From Pyropia yezoensis (Eukaryota; Rhodophyta; Bangiophyceae; Bangiales; Bangiaceae): DNA of 64,000 nucleotides. This document shows, in pieces, positions 30,773-39,456 of this stretch. Position 1 is the first letter of the stretch. The number at the start of each line of letters is the position of its first letter. Location: NCBI GenBank assembly GCA_009829735.1, contig CM020618.1, positions 17,221,346 through 17,285,345 of the forward strand, given 5' to 3'. The translations under genes and the position numbers were made by a program. The notes under the pieces are model-generated. The model saw nothing but the letters and a program-made list of their open reading frames with translations. It ran no database searches and was not told the origin of the DNA.

Positions 30773-30900
30773 GTACAAACGCATACCATGGTTCTTCAAA
30801 GATTCTCTACTAACAAAGCCGACTATGGCACAATACAAAACGAGAAGAACACACACCACTCTTCTCGCCAAGAAAAGAACAAGTCGTTCGACCGCTGACT

Positions 30901-32201
30901 CTAGCGTTCCATATGCCCACCCCCACCACTATAGGGACCGGCCGACCACGAACCCCCAGGGTCGTAGGCCGGTAGCGGAGGGGCGTAACCCACTCGGGAG
31001 GGCCCCGGAGTGGAAGCACTGGGAGGGGCCCGCCGACTCGCGGACCCATCCCCGTCGTAAGAAAGATGTCCGGAGGTACTCCCTCCGTGACGCGGAAGCT
31101 GCTGCTGAGTCGACAGCAGCCGTTGGACAAACTCGTGTCCAACCGCGAGGCGAGTGACCTCAGCTGCCAATGACTGTCGCGCCGTGGCTGAGTCGCCCGA
31201 CGCGAGGAAGTGACTGACACGCCGGGTGACCTAAGCCAACGTGTCAAGGGAGGCCACGAGTGAGGCCTCCACCGTGGCGTCATACATGATGGCTCCCAAG
31301 TTGGGAAGCATCTCGCCGACGCCACGCGCAATCGGCATCGGGACCGGAGTTCGGACCCGTAGCGAACCCAACGCCACGTCGGGGAAGGGTTCGAGGAACT
31401 GGAAGGGTGGAGCCTGAGTCGGCTCCACACCTTCCGAGGTCGGAGTCGCGACCCGCGGGGAAGACGTCGGCACAGCTCGCCCGCGGCTTCGAGGGGCTCC
31501 TCGATGAGCACCACGACGAGTCGTCGCCGATGACGTCGCCCACCCAGAGCCAGGGGGCGACGTAGAGGGAGTAACCCCCTCCGCGTAGGGAAAGGAAGGG
31601 CACACCACTCGGTAGACACCACCGCGTGGGTGTCGTCGATCTCCACGTCGCCCGACCCCATGGCGAGGGAGGTTGACAACGCCTGGACTTCAGGCGCGTC
31701 CGCCAGGCAGAGTAGCGCTGGTAGGTCGCAGACCACCCCATCAGGTAGAGTCACCTGGTTGGGATACCGACGAGTCCGGCGGTACCATACGTCGGTCCGC
31801 CGTGGCTCGGGGATGATCAAGTAGACATCCTTGAGCTTGCAGTCGGAAAGCTCCCCGACTGACTTGGGAGGCGCCCAGGCTCGGGGCCCCATAGGAGGAC
31901 GGGGCCGCGGCGGGAGTAGCAGCCGCGACTCAGGAAGGCGGGGGATGGGAGTCACATCCCCTTCCGCCACCGGGTTGGAAGACCCATCCCCCGGTGGGAC
32001 CACAGCCGAGGGGGCAGTAGGAGGTGATGGAGCGGGGACGGTTGAGGCGGCCGCCTCCGACCCTCGCCCGGGACGAGTCGTCTCCATGGCCGACCCCCGG
32101 CTGAGAGAATCCTCAGTCCCGAGGGCCTCCTCTCCCGCCCGTCGCTTGTCCGACAGAGACGTCGGAGACGGGGACAAAGGCCGACTCGGCTCACCCGCCA
32201 T
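30901..32201 (-). pseudogene. E2 antisense accessory protein (frameshift and stop)
   Basis: Opposite strand to pol, tail-to-tail with it. ATG at 32201 (MAGEPSRPLSP). Ser/Pro-rich N-terminus, then KLKDVYLIIPEPRRTDVWYR and YPNQVTLPDG, matching the E1 antisense protein. A frame change near 31610-31630 leads into the second frame (VCPSFPYAEGVTPS ... LPNLGAIM). That frame has a TAG at 31231-31233 and then continues (VTRRVSHFLASGDSATARQS) to a TAG at 30901. It shares the order 'YP-V-P-G block, PNLGA, Leu/Ala-Ser-rich helix' with E1 but lacks the E1 Arg/Ser tail. Family unknown. Confidence 0.65.
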
Positions 32202-32229
32202 CTTGAATAACCTTGACCAACTCGGTGAG

Positions 32230-32640
32230 GTTGAGCACGGGGGGGGGATACGACCCGCTCCCCCTCCTTGACCGCCACCAGGTTAACTCAACCTGGGCCT
32301 TGAACAACAGGGGGGGGACACGACCCACACCCCCCAACGACAACAAAGAAGCCCGACACAAGGGGCAGCGCGGGGAAAACACAACCTCGCCGACGAAGAG
32401 CAACAAGGGGGGGACACAACCCACGCCCCCACCGACAACGAAGACGCCCGACACAGGGGCAGGGAGGGGGAAGACACCACCCCAAGCGGCGACACAAACC
32501 GCACGGCGGGAAGAGACAGACCCGCCGACGCGAGGGAGCAGCGGCGGGAAGACACACACCCGCCCGCACACACGAAGGGGAGAGAAGAACCCGCACCGGC
32601 GGCCGAGTACCACCGCCGGCGACCGAGTGCAACACCCCCA
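32230..32640 (+). repeat. Degenerate tandem repeat, unit about 95 bp, E2 3' region
   Basis: Units contain GGGGGGGACAC followed by ACCCAC, GACAAC and CCCGACACA in the same order, near 32310 and 32406, with weaker copies on either side. The region lies between the antisense gene start and the 3' LTR. A further GGGGGGGACACAACCC lies near 32740. No convincing protein. Confidence 0.55.
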
Positions 32641-33193
32641 ACTCGGGGTGCGCACACCCCTCAACCCTGACTAGAAGGGGGGAAAGGAGTGAGGAACACC
32701 CCGCAGAGAGCCAGCTGGGGGTGGATCGAGTTCTAAGGGGGGGACACAACCCGACCCCCCGAGAGCAACCGTACCCCAACTGAAGGGGCAGGTGCAGGTC
32801 GACGTTCCGAGTGAGAACGTCGACGCCCTACTCCTCCAGTTGAGGGGCAGGGGGTGTGGCGGAGGAACGCCGACACCCAGGTTAGGGGGCCCACCCACAC
32901 GGGAGTCCACCCGTGGTGCACCCTGACCAGGTGGGGGACGACTTTCCCCCACACCTGTTTCGCGTGGAGGGGGCTCCTCTACCCAGGTTAGGGCAGAGAG
33001 CGCACCCCACGGAGAGGGACTGCCTCTCTCAGAGGGCCCCGCCGGACGCGAGTGCAACCCCGGCGTAACCCTGGTGCACGCTAGACGCTAGCGATGCACC
33101 GTACTTTGCATCCCGACTCGGGAATTGCATCCTCCTCTCCCGGTCACTGCGACTCGCAGCTGATTGGACGTCCACCGGGACGGCTGGACTTTT

Positions 33194-33206
33194 GAAAAGG
33201 GGGAAA
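33194..33206 (+). promoter_or_regulatory. E2 polypurine tract
   Basis: GAAAAGGGGGAAA directly before the 3' LTR TG. Confidence 0.88.
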
Positions 33207-33745
33207 TGTGGGAGATTGGGCCGGAATTCGGTACCAATACTTTGGAGATTCGGGTCAAGTGGACCTGACCGGAAGTCGAAATTCACCCGACCCACGATGG
33301 TGAAACTTCTGACTTCTGGACGGAAATTCGACTAGGACTTCCGACATACTAGAGCAGGGTAATGCTGCTGGTATTTGTTTCTTGGGATTTTTGCACGGGA
33401 GCCAGACGGATTTCTACGCTTTGAGTGCTTTGCATGTGGAGTGATATGATTGGTTTGTTTGAGGGTTCATTTTCTGAGTGTTTTGAGGGGTTGCGTGAGC
33501 GTGTGAGGAGGGTTGATAAGGAGGGACAGCAAGGCGGGGAGGGCCCACCTTGGCTGGCCAAGCAAGTAAACACCGTCTGGCTCCGACACATCTTGTTCGT
33601 GCCTTGGTGAGCTGACCCGTTCACCACACGCAAGTTCCGTGTTCGGCTGTGTGGAGGTGCTTGCTTCCGGTGTCCCAAGTTGGGATATCGGCAATACTCC
33701 TCTTCCTTCCCTGACTCGGGGTTGGTGGTTGGGAGTACTGCTACA
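33207..33745 (+). repeat. E2 3' LTR (539 bp)
   Basis: Identical by eye to 26483-27021; followed by the target duplication GGGTG. Confidence 0.95.
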
Positions 33746-36179
33746 GGGTGGGCGGCGGTGCCGCCTGTGACCGTGTGCCGGCACGTCAGAAGCAGCTCGC
33801 ACCACAGCACCGCCGATTTTTATTATAGATCACATCGCGATGATGGCACCTCTGCCAACGCGTAAGAGCCCCCACCAACGAGTCAGCCCCCCCACCACCG
33901 CCAAGCGTCGGGTGTGCAACGCAGGCGCCTGACCTCGGAACACCTTGGCGCTTCCCCCCACCCAGCCCCCACCCCCAATCTGACGGCCAGCCGCCACCGG
34001 AACGGAACAGGGTGTGGCCAAAAAGCACAGACGGTTGCCAAAAAGCCCGAATGAGGAGGGCGAGGGGGGAGGTCTCCCCGCCCTCATCCGTCACCTGCGC
34101 CCGCCCGCCCGGCCTCCCGCGTCCTCGCCGCGGCGTGCGTGAGGGCGCCAGCGCGCCTGGGCGCAGGGGGCACCACCGCTCAACGACAGGCTGCCCCGCG
34201 GCCGCCGCGGGGCGGATCACGTGAGCGTCGTCATGCGCCGAGGCCGGGCGCCTGCGCCGCTTGCCAGGCACTCGGTGGCAGCCTCTCCGACGCCGCGAGG
34301 CGGGGCACGTCACCGACGAGCGGGGGGGGTGGCAGGGGCGCGCCGGGGGGGCGCGGGGGGGGGGGAGGGGGGGGGTGCCCACCACCTCGGCGGCCACCGC
34401 AGGTGGCGGCGGCGGAGGGGGAGGTGGGGGTGGCGGGAGGGGCGGCGGCGGCGGCGGCGGCAGCAGCAGCAGCAGCGGCGGCAGCGGCGGCGGCGGCAGC
34501 GGCGGCGGCGGCATGATTGAACACGCAAGTCGGCAGGCTGGAGGGGTCACCGATCACACCGTGGGTGCCGTGCCGCCGGGCTCGGCCGCTGAAGGCCCAT
34601 TGATACGTTGCCATGGACGGCCCCGACGCTTCCATCCGCGCCGGGGCCGTCAGTACAAACTCCGCCCTGCATGCCTGGTGGCTGGAGGCTGCTTTCTGCC
34701 TCGGGGTATTCCGTCGCTGACGACGAGACCGGGGAGGTTGAGCACAACTCCGGTCACGGCATTAATGATATCAGTCACAACATTGTCACTGCTCGGTATT
34801 TTGGGGAGAGTGTGTTGGCCGCGCATGGGTGCGCACACCATGGATGGCACCAATAAAATCGGTGCATTAAAAAAAATACACTTAATCATAGTTGGATTAA
34901 TACTAATCAGTTGGCGCTTTCGCGTTTTTATTATGTTTCTTAACTAAAAGCTGGGTGAGCCCCCCCCCCCCCACCCCCCACTTCTACCCCCTGCCCCTTG
35001 TCTTGTTCGTTATCGAATTTTTTGCCTCCGCTACACCGTGAAGCAGCCTCAGCAGGTCTGGCGCTACGCGTCGGTCAGTCGCTCACGCGGACGCTGCTAA
35101 TTGTGCCACCACTGCTGTCGCTGGCACCGCAGACTTCCTCGCCGCCGCCCTGGCCGCCGACCCTCCCGCTCTGATGGTTGCACGCGCCAAGTACTGTAGG
35201 GGCTCGGTGCGACGCTGAAGAACAGTAGTGCCGAGTCTGCTGCGGCCGCTGGCTCTGTCGGCTTTGCCGCCACGACGATTGTCGCAGCCGACCCATCGCC
35301 GCCTTCAGCCCCGTCATGGGCGGCAAGAAGGTCAGCAACGAGGGTGCGAGGAGCGAGAAGGTGTGAAGCGCAATATCTGGGCGACGACGTCAGTGTTGTG
35401 AGGCGCACCTGAGGGAAGGAAGCAAGTACTAAGTGCCCCCCTCCCCCTGGAGGAGTCTGGCGGATGGACTTGCCATCCGTCTGGAGTGTGTGCCACACTC
35501 TCGCGTCCCCCGGGCGCTCCAGCCACCCAAACGACGGAGTGCGGCGCTGAAGCGCCGGAGCCGTGACCGCGGCTGGGGGAGGGGCTGGAGGTGGCGGCGG
35601 TTACGGCGAGTGACGCCCACGCCGAGGGTTTGTATGAGGGGACCGCTGCCAGACGGCAGGCGGATGGGGGAGAGCCAACAGCCGCTCGATGAGCGGTTGT
35701 CCGGCTCGCCCCCATATGTATGCATACTGAGCGGGCGCGCTGCTAGCCACAAGCTGGTGTGCCATGGCACCACACAGGGGAGGAGCCGTGGGACGGACTG
35801 TGGGGGCAGGGAGGGCCCACTGGGCTGAGCACAGCACGGGCTGAAGCGCCGTGCCGGGAGGTGCGCCTGCGGGAGGGCGGGCGCCGCCTGGAGGGACCGT
35901 GAGTGGTATATGTAGGCGTGCCGCGTAGGCTAGCCACGCGGATGCGCAGAGGAGGACAAGTCTTCACCCTTTCGGACGACGACCCCGAAACTAACACTGC
36001 GGGGCACTTGGGACGCACACGCGAAGTCGGCGGTGCGGTACACCCACCAAGGCTTCACAACAGTGAGGGGCGCGCACCACGGTCGCGGCAGTGAGGGTCA
36101 GGCCAAGTCCAGCAAATGACGATAGATTAATCGAGAATTGATATTGATATATTAATCTATATATATCAAGTTATCTGGG
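33746..36179. other. Intergenic, no gene recognised
   Basis: GC-rich with GGC/AGC microsatellite near 34430-34515, then an AT-rich island at about 34840-34950 (poly-A of 8, TTAATACTAAT). Open frames, including one on the plus strand ending at 34947 in a hydrophobic stretch (IIVGLILISWRF), have no family motif and mix low-complexity and AT-rich parts. At 36125-36170 an AT-only segment contains TATATATATC. Confidence 0.35.
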
Positions 36180-36713
36180 ATGTCAAAAGTCCCCTTTTTT
36201 ACCATCCATGGTGAACACAGCTGGTCAGTGAGCATAAGTTTTTGCCACAAGGTTGTTTCCGGATGTTCTGTTGTTGGCACAAGAAGAAATAAAATGGAAC
36301 TCCTCCATGGGTTGGTGAACTCGCTCACGTCGGCTCGTGAAGAAATGAACGGACGGAGACCCAACTGGATAGACTTCGTCGCCCAGACTCACACGGATAC
36401 CGAGCCATTGAGGACCTCCGACGCCACGCGAGATCGGGCGACCTCCTGGTTGCCGCAAGAGGAACGTGTGGCGACCAGCTGGTCACAGAGCGTTGGCATG
36501 ACCAAGCTACATACTGGTACGCGAGAGGAAAAAAGTACACAGTCTGACGAGAGAGTATATATAGTTCAGAAAGCTTGTTCCGAACGTAAGCTATGTGCCG
36601 GTACTTCTGGAAGGGTCCCATTCGAGTGTGAAGCGTGGCACAGGTGTCACGAAGACGGCTGTTCTGCGTCCCTTAAAAAGTGGACGTGCACGGGTCGTGC
36701 AGTGTGGGTTTGA
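36180..36713 (+). CDS. Hypothetical Cys-containing protein
   Basis: 177 codons from an ATG at 36180, just after an AT-rich stretch with CTATATATATC (about 36158). Composition is near 50% GC, unlike the flanks. The protein is mixed hydrophilic, with a Cys/His-rich end (CEAWHRCHEDGC, then KKWTCTGRAVWV) that overlaps the left arm of a 15-bp inverted repeat. No family recognised; it may be a fragment of an old mobile element. Confidence 0.3.
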   Translation: MSKVPFFTIHGEHSWSVSISFCHKVVSGCSVVGTRRNKMELLHGLVNSLTSAREEMNGRRPNWIDFVAQTHTDTEPLRTSDATRDRATSWLPQEERVATSWSQSVGMTKLHTGTREEKSTQSDERVYIVQKACSERKLCAGTSGRVPFECEAWHRCHEDGCSASLKKWTCTGRAVWV

Positions 36714-36767
36714 TTGGCCCAGTAGCCGAAATTTGACATGATCACGACGCGAGCACGTCCACTTTTT
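36675..36767. repeat. 15-bp inverted repeat around a 63-bp centre
   Basis: AAAAAGTGGACGTGC at 36675-36689 and its exact reverse complement at 36753-36767. Could be a hairpin terminator or processing signal, or the ends of a tiny MITE-like insertion of about 93 bp. Confidence 0.75.
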
Positions 36768-37060
36768 TATGGGACGCTCTATAACCCTGCTGCACTGCCG
36801 TATCCCCCGGCCGAGGCGGCGGCGCGGGGTGCGGCACCCGCGCAAGCGGCGGCCGGGGGGAGCAGGGGGAGGGGGGGGGGACGGTGTAGCGGGAGCGGCA
36901 CGTGCTCTTGTTGGCGTCTGTGGCGGTCTAGCCCCAGCTGTGGCTGTCGCTGCCCGCCCAGCGCGCCCCGTCGACGCCGCCGCCGGCGCCGCCATCCGAT
37001 GAGGAAGGGAGGGGGATGTCCGCCTCGCGCGCGGCCAACGGCGTGTGCTCAACACCGCAC

Positions 37061-37771
37061 TCAGCTCCACGTCGGGTGACAGCGGCAGGCGCTCCACGCC
37101 CGTGCCACCCCCACCGCCGCCGCCACCACCACCGTCGCCGCCACCGCCCCCACGCCCCCCCCCCTCCCACTCCGCCACGGCCGCCAGCGCCCGCGCCCCT
37201 CCCCCCCAAGCGCAGTGTCCCCGTCGAGCGCCAACGCGGCCAGCGCAGCGGCAACGCTGTCATCGCTGCCGTCCCCACCGCCCAGCGCCAGGACCAGCCG
37301 CACGCACTGGGCCAGGAGGGCGTCGGCGCCCTCGCCAGCGGCGGTGTCGAGGTCCATCGCCGCGTGGCGGCGCTTGCGGCGGCCGCCGCCCCCGCCGCCC
37401 GGCCCGCCGCCGGCTTCGTCGGCGACCAGCGCGTACGGGTTGTCCCCACCCCCGCCCGCCGCCGCTGCCGCCGCCGCGCCGGCAGCGGCGGCGGCGGCAG
37501 CCGCCGTCGCCTTGCGACCCGCCCGCACGCCGGGGGGCGGCGCGTCCCCCCGCCCCCCCCCCCCCGGAGCCCCCCCCCCCGGCGCCAGCGGCGGCGAGGC
37601 GCTGGAGCGCCGCAAGGACCGTCGCCGATTGGGCGACGAGCATGCCCACCTTGCGCGTGGACTGCACACCCGCGCCAGCCCCCACAGCAGCGTCGCCGAC
37701 AGGCGCAGCACGGGCGGCGCGTCGGCCTCCCCTACCGCCATCGCCAGCCGCCCAATCGACGCGGACGCCAT
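37061..37771 (-). CDS. Hypothetical protein, minus strand
   Basis: The minus-strand frame from an ATG at 37771 (MASASIGRLAMAVGEA) contains less repetitive parts, DNPYALVADEAGG and DLDTAAGEGADALLAQCVRL, between Gly/Ala runs. Upstream to about 37973 another minus frame reads AALIFSLRVLTCAGPLAQVW, and downstream a third reads EHTPLAAREADIPLPSSSDGG (36928 side). One gene with poly-G/C frame breaks would explain this. No family recognised. The opposite strand also stays open, so strand is uncertain. Confidence 0.3.
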   Translation of the reverse strand: MASASIGRLAMAVGEADAPPVLRLSATLLWGLARVCSPRARWACSSPNRRRSLRRSSASPPLAPGGGAPGGGGRGDAPPPGVRAGRKATAAAAAAAAGAAAAAAAGGGGDNPYALVADEAGGGPGGGGGGRRKRRHAAMDLDTAAGEGADALLAQCVRLVLALGGGDGSDDSVAAALAALALDGDTALGGEGRGRWRPWRSGRGGGVGAVAATVVVAAAVGVARAWSACRCHPTWS

Positions 37772-37973
37772 CCACTGGCGGGGGAGGCGGCACCCCCCCG
37801 GTGGTCCCCGCCACCCACACCTGCGCCAGGGGGCCCGCGCACGTCAGCACGCGGAGGGAGAAAATCAGGGCGGCCGGCGGGGCGGGGGGGGGGGGTGCCT
37901 GCCACCGGGGTGGGGGGGGGGGCAGGGGAGGGGGGAGGGCGCCGCTCGTCTCCCGTCGGGCGGCCACCCGCAC

Positions 37974-39113
37974 CTCGCTTGGTAGGGGGGGAGGGGGTAC
38001 CCCCGGGGGCGTCGGTCACCGCCGCGGGGGGCGGAGAGGCCGCGGCCGTATCCCCTTGCTTCGCGGGCGGGGGGGGGGGCCGTGCCGTCGCCCGCCGCGG
38101 CGCGTCCCGTCAGGCGGATGCACAGACGCTGCGTATCCCCCACCCGGGGAGGGCGGGAGGGGGAGAGGTCTCGACGGAACACGTGGGGGAAGGGGTTGGT
38201 GGGGGGTGGGGGACGGGCGGTGGGCGGCGGGTACCCTGCATACGTGCGCCCCCACAGCTGAAGCCTTGGCTGGCGGGCCGGTACATACACGCGCGGGCGC
38301 GTCTGCTCTCTGGGCGCTCTGGAGACTCCCGCCGTCCTCCCGATCTCAGGCCCTTTGGCTTGGCACACGATCCATGTAGGTCCTGTAGTTGAGCCAGCTG
38401 GCATGCGTGTCAGTGGGTCTCGCGTCCCGAGGGGGATTCTTCTTGTGGGATCCCGGCCCGCCTGGGGGGGAGCTCCTTCCACTCTCTACTCTGGCGGCAT
38501 CTGGCGGGGTGGGCGCGCGGGCTGCAGCCAGCAAGCAGCTGCCGCCTCTCGGGTGTTGGTGCGCACGGCCGCCGCTCCCGCCCCTCCGCCCCATCCCCCC
38601 CTCCTCAACGCACTCATCGAGGGAAAGGCGCCTGGTCACACGCTGCCGTGTGCCCAACCCGGCGCCGGTGCCGCGCCAGGCACCCGCAGGCGCACACCCG
38701 TCCCACCACCACCGCCGTCCAGCTGGTCTGCCGTCCCCCCCGCCCGCCCGCGTACGGCCGTACGCGTCGTGCGCGCGCTGCCTGCCTCTCCTTCGCCCCT
38801 CTCCTCCCGCCGTGCACCTCTGACCCTCCCGGCTCACGCGCGCCAGCCACCCGCCGGTCGCCCCCCGCCCTGCGTCCCCGCCGCCCCGCCACGGTGCTGG
38901 GCGCACCGCTGTCGCCGGCGCGGGGTGCGGGTGTTGCCCAACCCCCCCCCCCCCGCCCCCTCCCCCCCCCGTGCCCTCCCCCACCGCGGCCGGCCGGCCG
39001 CCCGCGCGTGCAAAGGTGCCGTCGAGCGGTGCGCTCTGGGGTGTAGACCCCAAACGCCCCGGTCTCCCCCGCCCCCCCCCCCACCAGACCCTCTTCCGCG
39101 GCGCGGCGGCGCC
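37974..39113. other. Region upstream of the ABCG gene
   Basis: GC-rich with poly-G runs near 37885-37925 and 38070. An in-frame open stretch continues upstream of the ABCG ATG from 38355 but is low complexity and starts at a non-ATG codon. Possible promoter and 5' leader. Confidence 0.35.
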
Positions 39114-39418
39114 ATGACGCAGACGGTAACCGCGTCGGCGGCGGACGCCGTCCCTGTGGTCGTTGACGCGGCCGCTGCGCCGGGGGCGGGGGTCCCCGCC
39201 GGCGGCGGCGATGCCAACGGCGGTGGCGGTGGCGCCTGGCCTGGCACCGGCGTTGTGCCCGACGACATTGCGTTTGTGCCCGTCGAGGCGGGGGCCCCCG
39301 CCGCCGCCCCCGCCCGCGCCCCGCCCCCGGCCGTGACGCTGACATGGGAGGGCCTGACGTTCACCGTCCCCGACGCGGCCGGCGGGGGGTCCCCCGCCGA
39401 CGGTGGCGGCGGGGACGA

Positions 39419-39456
<38 letters not shown>

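Larger units (their letters stand above)
26483..33745 (+). mobile_element. E2: Ty3/gypsy chromodomain LTR retrotransposon with antisense gene, gag-RT deletion
   Basis: A 7263-bp element with 539-bp LTRs that look identical and a perfect 5-bp target duplication, GGGTG (26478-26482 and 33746-33750). Plus orientation: primer binding site at 27024, polypurine tract at 33194. Gag stops after its N-terminal part. Pol begins inside reverse transcriptase, so the gag C-terminus, protease and RT N-terminus are missing. An antisense reading frame lies between pol and the 3' LTR. Very young by LTR identity. Confidence 0.95.

Noticed and set aside
38355-39113. N-terminal extension of the ABCG frame
   Set aside because: It starts at a non-ATG codon and is low complexity; the ATG at 39114 fits the usual short N-terminus of half-size ABCG proteins.
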